From Propionibacteriales bacterium (GTDB lineage Bacteria > Actinomycetota > Actinomycetes > Propionibacteriales > Propionibacteriaceae), in NCBI GenBank assembly GCA_017882655.1, contig JADGPB010000083.1:1-8486 (forward strand): a DNA stretch of 8,486 nucleotides. Direction: 5' to 3'. Positions 1 through 6,412 of the stretch are shown here, piece by piece. A program made the position numbers and the translations under genes. Numbering within the stretch: position 1 is the first letter of the stretch; every line of letters starts with the position of its first letter. The notes under the pieces are model-generated. The model searched no databases. It had not been told where the DNA came from and worked only from the letters and a program-made list of their open reading frames with translations.

Positions 1-840
1 AACATCGCGTGGGCCCGCAAGCTGGAGAAGGCCGGCGTCCACGTCGTGTACGGGATGGTCGGGCTCAAGACGCACTGCAAGCTGTCGCTGGTGGTACGTG
101 ATGAGGGCGACACCCTTCGCCGCTTCGCCCACATCGGGACCGGAAACTACAACCCGAAGACCGCGCGGATGTACGAGGACATGGGCCTGCTCACCTCGAA
201 CGCCGTCATCACCGAGGACGTCGCCAGGCTGTTCAACCACCTGTCCGGCATCACGCAGGGGACCACCTACCGACGGTTGTTGGTCGCCCCTCAAGGCATC
301 CGCCGGGGTCTGCTCGAGATGATCGAGAACGAGATCGAAAACCACCGGACGGGGATCGCGTCGGGGGTGCGGATCAAGGTCAACTCGATCGTCGACGAGG
401 GCGTCATCGACGCGCTGTACCGGGCGTCGAACGCGGGCGTACCGGTGGATCTGTGGGTACGTGGCATCTGCGGGTTGAAGGCCGGTGTGCCGGGTCTGAG
501 CGAGAACCTGCGAGTACGGAGCATCCTGGGCCGGTTCCTCGAGCACAGCCGGCTGTTCTGGTTCGCCAACGGCGGCAAGCCACACGTCGGCATCGGCTCG
601 AGCGATCTCATGCACCGCAACCTCGACCGACGCGTCGAGGTCCTCGTACAGCTCACCAACGAGCCGCACATCGCCCAGATCGAGGAGCTGTTCCGGCTCG
701 CGTTCGATGATGGTACGGCGTCGTGGTGGCTGGGTCCCGACGGATGGGAGAAGAAGACCACCAACGCCGACGGGCGGCCTCTGCTGGACATGCAGGCTCA
801 CCTGATCTCCGTGATAAGCCAGCGCCGCGGACAAGTATGA
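1..840 (+). CDS. ppk1: Polyphosphate kinase 1, C-terminal part (5' end outside window)
   Basis: Reversible synthesis of inorganic polyphosphate from ATP; family members are peripheral membrane or cytosolic enzymes. The frame is open from base 1, so the gene is cut by the window edge: 279 residues are visible of a family length near 700. The visible part holds both catalytic phospholipase-D-like domains. GLKTHCKLSLVVR carries the histidine expected to be autophosphorylated (residue 25 here, matching His435 of the E. coli enzyme). LEHSRLFWFANGG carries the second catalytic histidine (residue 182 here, matching His592). The segment DLMHRNLDRRVEVLVQL is also typical. The GTG at 46 is internal, because upstream codons NIAWARKLEKAGVHV are classic PPK1 sequence. 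The TGA stop overlaps the next gene's ATG (ATGA, 837-840), so translation is probably coupled. I am very sure of the family. Confidence 0.96.
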   Translation, partial: NIAWARKLEKAGVHVVYGMVGLKTHCKLSLVVRDEGDTLRRFAHIGTGNYNPKTARMYEDMGLLTSNAVITEDVARLFNHLSGITQGTTYRRLLVAPQGIRRGLLEMIENEIENHRTGIASGVRIKVNSIVDEGVIDALYRASNAGVPVDLWVRGICGLKAGVPGLSENLRVRSILGRFLEHSRLFWFANGGKPHVGIGSSDLMHRNLDRRVEVLVQLTNEPHIAQIEELFRLAFDDGTASWWLGPDGWEKKTTNADGRPLLDMQAHLISVISQRRGQV

Positions 841-1727
841 AAGAGACGCCCACCCGGCCGATCAGGTCCGCGGGCGCTGTGGTGCTGCGCGGGGTCGGCA
901 TTCGGCGCGCGGTCGCGCTCGTGCACCGGCCGGCGTACAACGACTGGTCCCTGCCGAAGGGCAAGCTCGAGAAGCGGGAACCCGCGTACGCGGCGGCCGT
1001 CCGCGAGGTGGAGGAGGAGACAGGGGTCCGCATCAGGCTGGGTGCGCCGCTGTCGGACATCTCGTACCGCGTCATCAAGGGCCCCAAGGTCGTCCACTTC
1101 TGGGTGGGTTACGCGATGTCGGAGACCGCACGGCGCCCTGACCACGAGGTCGACGAGGTCGAGTGGGTACCGATCGCGCAGGCGCGCGAGCGGTTGACGT
1201 ACCTCGACGAGAGCGCCGTCCTCGAGGAGGCGCTCGCGATGCCGGAGACGACGGCGTTCGTCGTGCTGCGGCACGCGAAGGCGACGCTGCGCAAGGACTG
1301 GTCGGGCGAAGACAGCAAGCGGCCGGTCGACCCGAAGGGCAGAGCGCAGGCGTCCAACCTCGTCGACCTGCTCGGCGCGTACGGGATCGGGCTGCTCAAG
1401 AGCTCCACGTCAGCGAGGTGCGTCCAGACGCTGGAGCCGTACGCGAAGAGCGCGAAGCTGACCGTGAAGCCCGTCAGCCTCCTCAGCGAGGAGATCGGCG
1501 AGGAGCACCTGGCGGGGGTACAGAGGTACGTACGGAAGCTGATGGTGAAGTCGGGCGCGACACGTACGGGGACGGTCGTCTGCGGACACCGGCCGGTACT
1601 GCCGGCCATGATCGCCGGCGTCGAGCTCGAGCCGCACCCCATGACCCCCGGGACCGCCCTCGTGGTCCACGTGGATGACGAAGGCCTCGTCGTAGCCCAC
1701 GAGTGGCACGACCCGCGCCCCTCCTGA
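837..1727 (+). CDS. mutT1: MutT1-like Nudix hydrolase fused to a histidine phosphatase domain
   Basis: Predicted 296-residue house-cleaning enzyme. Characterised mycobacterial MutT1 hydrolyses 8-oxo-(d)GTP to the diphosphate and also cleaves diadenosine polyphosphates; this function is inferred by similarity. The N-terminal half is a Nudix domain with a perfect box at residues 42-64 (G-x5-E-x7-REVEEETGV). The C-terminal half is a SixA-like histidine phosphatase with VVLRHAKA (R145, H146), the SxRCxQTLxP motif near residues 192-201, and the second histidine in GHRPVLP (H251). The ATG at 837 is chosen because it overlaps the ppk1 stop as ATGA and gives a normal Nudix N terminus (RSAGAVVLR); reading further upstream would run through ppk1 out of frame. 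The ppk-mutT1 neighbourhood is conserved in mycobacteria. The gene ends convergently with the VOC gene. No clear terminator follows; a loopless palindrome CCTGACGTCAGG (1723-1734) straddles the stop. Confidence 0.93.
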   Translation: MKETPTRPIRSAGAVVLRGVGIRRAVALVHRPAYNDWSLPKGKLEKREPAYAAAVREVEEETGVRIRLGAPLSDISYRVIKGPKVVHFWVGYAMSETARRPDHEVDEVEWVPIAQARERLTYLDESAVLEEALAMPETTAFVVLRHAKATLRKDWSGEDSKRPVDPKGRAQASNLVDLLGAYGIGLLKSSTSARCVQTLEPYAKSAKLTVKPVSLLSEEIGEEHLAGVQRYVRKLMVKSGATRTGTVVCGHRPVLPAMIAGVELEPHPMTPGTALVVHVDDEGLVVAHEWHDPRPS

Positions 1728-1754
1728 CGTCAGGTACCGGAATGACGATCCTGG

Positions 1755-2159
1755 TCAGCGGTCTCGGCTGCTCAGGACGCAGAACTCGTTGCCCTCGGGG
1801 TCGGCCATGACCGTCCAGCCGACGTCAGGGCTCTGGCCGATGTCGACCCTTGTCGCGCCGCGCTCGATGAGCCTGGCGATCTCGGCCTCGCGGTCCTGGC
1901 TGGTGTGCGGGGCGAGGTCGATGTGGAGGCGGTTCTTGACGGTCTTGGCCTCCGGCACGGGCACGAACACCATGCCCTGCCCGGCACGCAGGAACGCGTC
2001 GAGATCGGGCGCGGGATCCATCGGCATCCACTTCGGGATGATCGCCATCTCGTCCTTCGCCTCGAAGACGATGACGTAGTCGAGCGTCTCCGCCCACCAG
2101 CGGCCCAGCGATGCCACGTCATGGGCGTCGACGACGACGGTGTACCAACGCAGTGTCAT
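1755..2159 (-). CDS. VOC-fold (glyoxalase-like) protein
   Basis: A 134-residue protein of the vicinal oxygen chelate superfamily. The glyoxalase-like pattern is visible: the opening strand TLRWYTVVVDAHD, the helix SLGRWWAETLDY, the strand KNRLHIDLAP (candidate metal-ligand histidine), and the closing DPEGNEFCVLSS motif with its DPEGN turn and glutamate. The closest family type is the single-domain glyoxalase-like domain of actinobacteria, whose members mostly lack a known substrate. It could be a lyase, dioxygenase-like or antibiotic-binding protein; the sequence does not decide. The ATG is preceded by a -10-like TAGGGT only 6 nt away and by no Shine-Dalgarno sequence, so the mRNA is probably leaderless. 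It is transcribed by itself, convergent with mutT1 and downstream of kdgK on the same strand. Confidence 0.88.
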   Translation of the reverse strand: MTLRWYTVVVDAHDVASLGRWWAETLDYVIVFEAKDEMAIIPKWMPMDPAPDLDAFLRAGQGMVFVPVPEAKTVKNRLHIDLAPHTSQDREAEIARLIERGATRVDIGQSPDVGWTVMADPEGNEFCVLSSRDR

Positions 2160-2165
2160 GGCGAC

Positions 2166-2194
2166 ACCCTATGAGCGGGCTCTGACAATGTCAG
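2166..2194 (-). promoter_or_regulatory. Candidate promoter and palindrome of the VOC gene
   Basis: On the minus strand, CTGACA (2189-2194) is separated by 17 nt from TAGGGT (2166-2171). Transcription would start about at the A of the ATG at 2159, giving a leaderless mRNA. The -35 box overlaps the stop codon of kdgK (2191-2193). A perfect 13-bp palindrome, CTGACA-a-TGTCAG (2182-2194), covers the -35 box and resembles a TetR-type half-site pair. The promoter is inferred from spacing and similarity alone. Confidence 0.5.
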
Positions 2195-3285
2195 CGGTCG
2201 ACGCGAGCGGAGCCTCCGCTGGCGAGCTTGAGGACCTCGGCCTTGGTCGCCATCGAGGTGTCGCCGGGCGTCGTCATCGCGAGCGCGCCATGGGCGGCGC
2301 CGAGGTTGACGGCGCGATCCAGCGGTTCGCCCGACAACAGCCCGTACACAAGGCCCGAGGCGAACGAGTCGCCACCACCGACACGGTCGAGGATCTCGAG
2401 CCCGTCGCGCTGGGTCGCCTGGACGAGGCCGCTCCCGGCGGACCACGCGAGGGCGCCCCAGTCGTTGACGGTCGCCGAACGTACGGCCCGCATGGTCGTC
2501 GCGATGACCTGGAAGTTGGGGTACGCCTTCGAAACGCGTTCGATCATCGCGCCGAACTGCTCCACCGGCAGCTGCGTGAGGCCTTCGTCGACGCCCTCCA
2601 CCTCGAAGCCGAGGGCCGCGGTGAAGTCCTCCTCGTTGCCGATCATGACGTCGACTTCAGCGGCGATCGCCTTGTTGACCTCCTGCGCCTTCGCCTGGCC
2701 GCCGATCGCCTTCCAAAGGCTGGGTCGGTAGTTGAGGTCGTACGAGACGACGGTGCCGTACTTGCGGGCCGCCTTCACGGCCTCGATCGCGACCTCCGCC
2801 GCCGACTCGGACAGCGCCGCGAAGATGCCACCGGTGTGGAGCCACCGCGCGCCGAGCTCGCCGAAGAGGTGGTCGAAGTCGATGTCGCCGGGCTTCAGCT
2901 GGCTGATCGCCGTGTGACCGCGGTCGGACACGCCGACGGCCCCACGCACGCCGAAGCCGCGTTCGACGAAGTTGAGGCCGTTGCGGGCCGTACGGCCGAC
3001 GCCGTCGGACGCGACCCACACGATGTGCGACGTGTCGAGGCCGCCGGTGAGGATGAAGTCCTCGACGAGACGGCCGACCTCGTTGTCCACCAGCGCGGTG
3101 ACGACGGCGCCGCGCAGGCCGAAGACCCGTCGCAGGCCGCGGACGACGTTGTACTCGCCGCCGCCTTCCCATGCCTGGAACGTTCGGGTGGTACGGATGC
3201 GACCCTCGCCCGGGTCGAGGCGAAGCATGACCTCGCCGAGCGCGACGGCGTCGTACGTGCACTCGGCCGCTGGACGCAGCTGCAT
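2191..3285 (-). CDS. kdgK: 2-keto-3-deoxygluconate kinase, PfkB/ribokinase family
   Basis: A 364-residue sugar kinase that should convert KDG to KDPG with ATP in the cytosol, feeding the adjacent aldolase. Features seen: N-terminal YDAVALGEVMLRLDPGEG (residues 11-28), the substrate-binding region WEGGGEYNVVRGL (39-51), SYDLNYRPSLW (181-191), a typical KdgK signature, the NEED motif (217-220), and the C-terminal anion-hole/catalytic-base motif GGGDSFASG (303-311) with D306 as predicted base. Most PfkB kinases have GAGD here; GGGD is a small variant. The ATG at 3285 is preceded by a purine-rich GAGGG 5 nt away and lies 8 nt after the eda stop. The frame stays open upstream, but only as a shadow of eda. 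The substrate is inferred from family resemblance plus the Eda partner; a close relative such as 2-dehydro-3-deoxygalactonate is possible. Confidence 0.9.
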   Translation of the reverse strand: MQLRPAAECTYDAVALGEVMLRLDPGEGRIRTTRTFQAWEGGGEYNVVRGLRRVFGLRGAVVTALVDNEVGRLVEDFILTGGLDTSHIVWVASDGVGRTARNGLNFVERGFGVRGAVGVSDRGHTAISQLKPGDIDFDHLFGELGARWLHTGGIFAALSESAAEVAIEAVKAARKYGTVVSYDLNYRPSLWKAIGGQAKAQEVNKAIAAEVDVMIGNEEDFTAALGFEVEGVDEGLTQLPVEQFGAMIERVSKAYPNFQVIATTMRAVRSATVNDWGALAWSAGSGLVQATQRDGLEILDRVGGGDSFASGLVYGLLSGEPLDRAVNLGAAHGALAMTTPGDTSMATKAEVLKLASGGSARVDR

Positions 3286-3293
3286 GGCCGCCC

Positions 3294-3920
3294 TCACTTC
3301 CCTATCGCGGCGGCCGCGGCGACCGCGCCGGCGCACAGCTCGCTGACCTGGGCGAACGCGCCTTCGCGGATCGCGTCGACCGGCACCATCCAGGAGCCGC
3401 CGACGGCGGGTACGCATCCGAGCGAGAGGTAGTCGGAGAGGTTCGACACCGAGACGCCGCCGGTCGGTACGAACCGCATGCCGCCGAACGGGGCGGACAG
3501 AGCCTTGATCGCCCCAGCACCTCCGTACACGTTCGCCGGGAAGAACTTCACCGTGTCGAGCCCGAGCTCCTGGGCGGCCATGATCTCGGAAGGGGTCACC
3601 GCGCCCGGCAGCACCGGGATGCCTGCGGCTTGGGCCGCGAAGACGACGTCTCGGCGGAGGCCCGGGCTGACGATGAAGGACGCGCCCGCCTCGAGCGCCT
3701 GCTCGACCTGTGCGGGGTTGAGGACGGTCCCGGCGCCCACGATCAACCCTTCGATCGCGGACATGGCGCGAATCGACTCGACGGCAGCAGCCGTACGGAA
3801 CGTGACCTCGGCCACGGGCAGGCCGCCGGCGATGAGGGCCCGGCCAAGCGGCTCGGCGTCCTTGGCATCGTGCAGGACGACCACCGGCACGATCCGAGCG
3901 GAGAACATCTCGTCTGACAC
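3294..3920 (-). CDS. eda: KDPG/KHG aldolase
   Basis: Class I aldolase splitting 2-keto-3-deoxy-6-phosphogluconate into pyruvate and glyceraldehyde-3-phosphate, the last step of Entner-Doudoroff and hexuronate-type routes. The protein has 208 residues, normal for the family. Visible motifs: VPVVVLHD near the N terminus, VAEVTFRT with the catalytic glutamate (E38), GAGTVLNPAQ (62-71), FIVSPG (82-87), DTVKFFPA with the Schiff-base lysine (K125), and the phosphate-binding FVPTGGVS (150-157). The GTG at 3920 is chosen because GGAG lies 5 nt upstream. A GTG at 3926 overlaps that Shine-Dalgarno sequence, and the ATG at 3908 has only a poorly spaced one and would shorten the N terminus. It is the first gene of the operon with kdgK and is divergent from the LacI regulator, with candidate operators in the shared region. 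Confidence 0.94.
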   Translation of the reverse strand: MSDEMFSARIVPVVVLHDAKDAEPLGRALIAGGLPVAEVTFRTAAAVESIRAMSAIEGLIVGAGTVLNPAQVEQALEAGASFIVSPGLRRDVVFAAQAAGIPVLPGAVTPSEIMAAQELGLDTVKFFPANVYGGAGAIKALSAPFGGMRFVPTGGVSVSNLSDYLSLGCVPAVGGSWMVPVDAIREGAFAQVSELCAGAVAAAAAIGK

Positions 3921-3944
3921 AACCACTCCGTTGTCTCGTCTGTA

Positions 3945-3968
3945 CGCTCGGCAAGCGATTTCCGAGCG
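3945..3968. promoter_or_regulatory. Candidate LacI-type operator at the eda transcription start
   Basis: A 24-bp imperfect palindrome centred on CG at 3956/3957. The outer arms are perfect, CGCTCGG (3945-3951) and CCGAGCG (3962-3968). Inside them AA (3953-3954) pairs with TT (3959-3960), and only two base pairs are asymmetric. The central CG and AAnCGnTT core are typical of LacI-family operators. It covers about +1 to +23 of the predicted eda transcript, a repressing position. The core CGGCAAGCGATTTCCG matches the site at 5221-5236 in 11 of 16 positions. It could instead form a hairpin in the eda leader. Confidence 0.55.
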
Positions 3969-3973
3969 CGCTC

Positions 3974-4003
3974 AGCATACGACACCCGACAATCGCCCGT
4001 CAC
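3974..4003 (-). promoter_or_regulatory. Candidate promoter of eda-kdgK
   Basis: On the minus strand, GTGACG (3998-4003) is followed after 18 nt by TATGCT (3974-3979). Transcription would start near 3967, leaving a leader of about 47 nt before the GTG at 3920. The assignment rests on partial match to the vegetative consensus and on the fit with the palindrome just downstream. Confidence 0.45.
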
Positions 4004-4005
4004 TA

Positions 4006-4020
4006 GGCAACCGAGTTGCC
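4006..4020. promoter_or_regulatory. Inverted repeat between the divergent promoters, candidate operator
   Basis: A perfect inverted repeat GGCAAC-CGA-GTTGCC in the eda/lacI intergenic region. It shares the left half GGCAA-n-CG with the palindrome at 3945-3968 and the GG-n-AA-n-CG pattern with the site at 5221-5236, although its arms are one base further apart. It lies 2 bp beyond the eda -35 box and about 42 bp before the regulator's -10 box, a sensible place for a site controlling both promoters. Binding by the neighbouring LacI protein is inferred. Confidence 0.5.
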
Positions 4021-4062
4021 ACGACTTTAATGCTTGACCTCAAGCTATCTGCCACCTGACGG

Positions 4063-4068
4063 TACAGT
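4063..4068 (+). promoter_or_regulatory. Candidate -10 box of the LacI-family gene (leaderless)
   Basis: TACAGT fits the TAnnnT pattern of actinobacterial -10 boxes and lies exactly 7 nt before the GTG at 4076, so the mRNA would begin at or beside the start codon. No good -35 box is seen at the usual distance; TTGACC (4034-4039) is 23 nt away, too far. That hexamer is part of a small palindrome, CTTGA-CC-TCAAG (4033-4044). Confidence 0.5.
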
Positions 4069-4075
4069 CGCGCCT

Positions 4076-5074
4076 GTGGTAACACTCAGCGACGTGGCCA
4101 AGGCGGCGGGCGTCTCACTGTCGACGGCGTCCCGCGCGATCAACGGCAGCAAGGACCGTACGGTCAATCCCGATCTCCGCGAACGGGTGATGGCTGCGGC
4201 AGCCGAGCTGAGGTATGCGCCCAACGCCGCCGCCCAGGCGATCGCGCGTGGCCGTTCGACGACGCTGTCGCTCATCGTCCACGACATCACCGACCCGTAC
4301 TTCTCGTCGGTCGCCGCCGGCGTCTCCCGGGCTGCGCGCGCAGCGGGGTCCACGGTCATCCTCGGCATCGCTGATCATGATCTGGCGCAGACGATCAGCC
4401 TCGTGGAGGCCGCACGGAGTCATCGCTCGCAAGGGCTCGTGATCGTCGGCGGTCTTCGCGCGAACGCCGACCTGCTCTTGGGGCTGCAGTCGGCCATCGA
4501 CGACTACCGGCGCTCGACGGGTGCAGGGGTTGCCCTCGTTGGCCAGGGGGTGCTCGATGTCGCAGCCATCGCACCCGCGAACCGCGAGGGTTCGGCGGCA
4601 CTCGCGCGAGCGCTCGTCGGGCTCGGCCACCGTACGTACGCGATCCTCACCGGGCCGCATGACCACCTCACCGCGCGCGACCGCGCCGCGGGATTCGCCG
4701 AGGGGCTGGCAGGCACCGGCGAGATCGTCGCCCGCGTGGAGGGCGATTTCACGAGAGACGGCGGGTACGCGGCGATGACCGAGCTGCTCTCGGACGGCGC
4801 GAGGCCCGACGTGGTCTTCGCCGTCAACGACGTGATGGCTGTCGGTGCTCTCGCCGCCGCCCGCGACGCCGGGGTGGCCGTGCCTGGCGATGTACGAGTC
4901 GCCGGTTTCGACGACATCCCCACGCTGCGCGACATCGTGCCGTCGCTCACGACGGTACGGGTCCCGCTCGAGCGCATCGGCGAGATAGCTGTCAGCCTCG
5001 CGTTGGGCGAGGCATCCACCGACGTCTCGGCTACCCAGGAGTACGAGGTCGTCCTCCGCGACTCGACCCTCTAG
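4076..5074 (+). CDS. LacI-family transcriptional regulator
   Basis: A 332-residue repressor-type protein with the standard LacI layout. The N-terminal helix-turn-helix is TLSDVAKAAGVSLSTASRAIN (residues 3-23), then NPDLRERV, YAPNAAAQAIARGRS (hinge helix, with Ile where the minor-groove Leu is usual) and a periplasmic-binding-protein-like sensor domain starting LSLIVHDITDPYFS. In the sensor domain, DVVFAVNDVMAVGAL and VRVAGFDDIP are family hallmarks. The GTG at 4076 places the helix-turn-helix at residue 3 as usual and follows a -10 box by 7 nt. A TTG at 4034 would add residues with no family match. It is divergent from eda-kdgK and upstream of the oxidoreductase operon; related palindromes at both suggest it represses both and is relieved by a pathway intermediate. 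The effector cannot be read from sequence. The stop lies inside the first 22-bp repeat. Confidence 0.93.
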   Translation: MVTLSDVAKAAGVSLSTASRAINGSKDRTVNPDLRERVMAAAAELRYAPNAAAQAIARGRSTTLSLIVHDITDPYFSSVAAGVSRAARAAGSTVILGIADHDLAQTISLVEAARSHRSQGLVIVGGLRANADLLLGLQSAIDDYRRSTGAGVALVGQGVLDVAAIAPANREGSAALARALVGLGHRTYAILTGPHDHLTARDRAAGFAEGLAGTGEIVARVEGDFTRDGGYAAMTELLSDGARPDVVFAVNDVMAVGALAAARDAGVAVPGDVRVAGFDDIPTLRDIVPSLTTVRVPLERIGEIAVSLALGEASTDVSATQEYEVVLRDSTL

Positions 5075-5178
5075 CCCTCGCCGAGACACCCTGTACCCCT
5101 CGGCGAGAGCACCTGTACCCCTCCGCGAGAGCACCTGTACCCCTCGGCGAGAGCACCTGTACCGCTCGGGGAGAGACT
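5069..5178. repeat. Five tandem copies of a 22-bp repeat
   Basis: Contiguous 22-bp units start at 5069, 5091, 5113, 5135 and 5157. Units 2 and 4 are identical and begin CTGTACCCCTCGGCGAGAG; unit 3 differs at one base. Unit 5 matches at 17 of 22 positions, and unit 1, which contains the TAG stop of the LacI gene (5072-5074), matches at 16 of 22. Each unit carries a short near-palindrome CTCGGCGAG or a variant of it. The array ends 13 bp before the -35 box of the next promoter. The spacing is about two helical turns, so a protein could bind all units on one face. A role as attenuator, terminator barrier or neutral satellite is equally possible. Confidence 0.9.
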
Positions 5179-5191
5179 CCCCCGTGGCCGC

Positions 5192-5221
5192 TTGACGCGT
5201 CGAGCGCCTCCCCCCTAGGCT
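5192..5221 (+). promoter_or_regulatory. Candidate promoter of the oxidoreductase operon
   Basis: TTGACG (5192-5197) and TAGGCT (5216-5221) are 18 nt apart, a good vegetative-type promoter for a GC-rich actinobacterium. The start of transcription would fall near 5228, inside the palindrome that follows directly, giving a leader of about 27 nt with a clear Shine-Dalgarno sequence. Confidence 0.6.
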
Positions 5222-5236
5222 GGAAAGCGCATTCCA
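5221..5236. promoter_or_regulatory. LacI-family operator covering the transcription start
   Basis: TGGAAAGCGCATTCCA is a 16-bp palindrome, symmetric at 14 of 16 positions and centred on CG (5228/5229). It closely resembles the well-known LacI/GalR-family operator type with a central AAGCGCTT. It starts at the last base of the -10 box and covers the predicted +1, where a bound repressor would block the promoter. The likely binder is the regulator encoded just upstream; a distant LacI paralogue is the alternative. Confidence 0.72.
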
Positions 5237-5242
5237 TTGACG

Positions 5243-5248
5243 AAGGAG
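5243..5248 (+). promoter_or_regulatory. Shine-Dalgarno AAGGAG deciding the oxidoreductase start
   Basis: AAGGAG followed by a 6-nt spacer leads to the TTG at 5255. An in-frame TTG at 5237 lies upstream of this site, with no ribosome binding site of its own, so the TTG at 5255 is preferred. Confidence 0.75.
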
Positions 5249-5254
5249 TCGGCC

Positions 5255-6412
5255 TTGACCAGAACTCTGCGGATCGCCATGAACGGCATCACGGGCCGCA
5301 TGGGCTACCGGCAGCATCTCGTACGTTCTATCCTCCCGATCCGCGACCAGGGGGGCGTGACGCTGGAGGACGGCACCCTCGTACAGGTCGAGCCAGTCCT
5401 GGTCGGACGCAACGAGGCGCGGCTGCGCGAGATCGCCGCCGAGCACGGCATCGAGCACATCTCGACCGACACCGAGAACTGCATGACGGCCGACGACATC
5501 GACATCTACTTCGACGCACAGCTCACGTCGCGCAGGTTCACCGCGCTCAGCAAGGCCATCTCCGCCGGCAGGCACATCTTCACGGAGAAGCCGACCGCCG
5601 AGACGCTAGAGCAGGCGATCGAGCTCGCCCGCCTCGCCAACCAGGCCGGCATCATCGACGGCGTCGTGCACGACAAGCTGTACCTGCCGGGGCTCGTCAA
5701 GCTCCGCCGCCTCATCGACGAGGGCTTCTTCGGGCGCATCCTCTCGATGCGCGGCGAGTTCGGCTACTGGGTCTGGGAGGGCACCGACGTGCCCGCGCAG
5801 CGCCCAAGCTGGAACTACCGCGCCGAGGACGGGGGCGGCATGACGACCGACATGTACCCGCACTGGAACTACGTGATCGAGGGCCTCCTCGGGGAGATCA
5901 AGACCGTCTACACGCAGACGGCGACGCACATCCCGGAGCGCATCGACGAGAACGGCGCCGCGTACCAGGCGACGGCCGACGACGCCGCGTACGGAATCTT
6001 CCAGGTCGCCTCACCCGACGGTGCAGACATCCTGGTGCAGCTGAACTCCAGCTGGGACGTACGCGTGCACCGCGGCGAACTCGTCGAGTTCCAGATCGAC
6101 GGCACGCTGGGCTCGGCCGTCTCCGGGCTGCGCAGCTGTGTCACCCAGTCGCGGGCGGACACCCCGACCCCGACGTGGAACCCGGACCTCCCGGACCCCA
6201 ACAACTACCTCTCGCAGTGGTCCGACGCGACGGACACCGACATGGAGAACGGCTTCAAGCTGCAGTGGGAGGAGTTCATCCGCGACGTGGCGAGCGGACG
6301 CAAGCACCGGTACGACCTGTTGTCGGGCGCGCGTGGCGTGCAGCTGGCGGAGCTCGGCATGCGGTCTTCGGCCGAGGGCCGCCGGCTCGACGTGCCGGAG
6401 ATCGTGCTGTGA
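5255..6412 (+). CDS. Gfo/Idh/MocA-family NAD(P)-dependent oxidoreductase
   Basis: A 385-residue cytosolic dehydrogenase expected to oxidise or reduce a hydroxyl/keto group on a sugar, cyclitol, glycoside or sugar acid. The N-terminal Rossmann fold carries the dinucleotide loop NGITGRMG (residues 10-17). The family motif EKPTA (111-115) holds the catalytic lysine K112, and GGGMTTDMYPHW (193-204) holds D199 and H203, which complete the usual Lys-Asp-His set. The C-terminal half is the substrate-binding alpha/beta domain, including NSSWDVRVHRGELVEFQIDG. It starts at TTG behind a strong Shine-Dalgarno sequence and overlaps the next gene by GTGA. The operator at its promoter implies sugar-responsive control. 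The substrate is unknown. Pairing with a TIM-barrel isomerase-like protein occurs in inositol-type pathways and in 3-keto-glycoside systems, so a C3-oxidising role is one option. Confidence 0.9.
   Translation: MTRTLRIAMNGITGRMGYRQHLVRSILPIRDQGGVTLEDGTLVQVEPVLVGRNEARLREIAAEHGIEHISTDTENCMTADDIDIYFDAQLTSRRFTALSKAISAGRHIFTEKPTAETLEQAIELARLANQAGIIDGVVHDKLYLPGLVKLRRLIDEGFFGRILSMRGEFGYWVWEGTDVPAQRPSWNYRAEDGGGMTTDMYPHWNYVIEGLLGEIKTVYTQTATHIPERIDENGAAYQATADDAAYGIFQVASPDGADILVQLNSSWDVRVHRGELVEFQIDGTLGSAVSGLRSCVTQSRADTPTPTWNPDLPDPNNYLSQWSDATDTDMENGFKLQWEEFIRDVASGRKHRYDLLSGARGVQLAELGMRSSAEGRRLDVPEIVL

Noticed and set aside
1723..1734. Palindrome CCTGACGTCAGG as a terminator between mutT1 and the VOC gene
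   Set aside because: It has no loop and no T-tract, and it overlaps the stop codon. It is more likely a chance palindrome; I found no convincing terminator there.
2140..3432. A 430-codon plus-strand frame antisense to kdgK
   Set aside because: It covers a well-supported kinase on the other strand, and the Asp/Arg/Val/Glu-rich translation is typical of high-GC shadow frames.
2191..3978. A single long minus-strand reading frame of 595 codons spanning kdgK and eda, suggesting a fusion protein
   Set aside because: The upstream 231 codons are a different frame of eda and encode Arg/Gly-rich sequence with no family features. The true kdgK begins at 3285 behind a ribosome binding site.
4033..4044. 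CTTGA-CC-TCAAG as an operator or -35 box of the LacI gene
   Set aside because: The arms are only 5 bp, the sequence is unlike the other three sites, and TTGACC is 23 nt from the -10 box. It is noted under the -10 entry only.
5069..5178. The repeat array as a CRISPR
   Set aside because: The units are directly abutting with no spacers, and no cas gene is present.
4115..5575. A 486-codon minus-strand frame opposite the LacI gene, the repeat array and the oxidoreductase start
   Set aside because: It is antisense to two well-supported genes, has low-complexity GC-rich composition and no recognisable domain.
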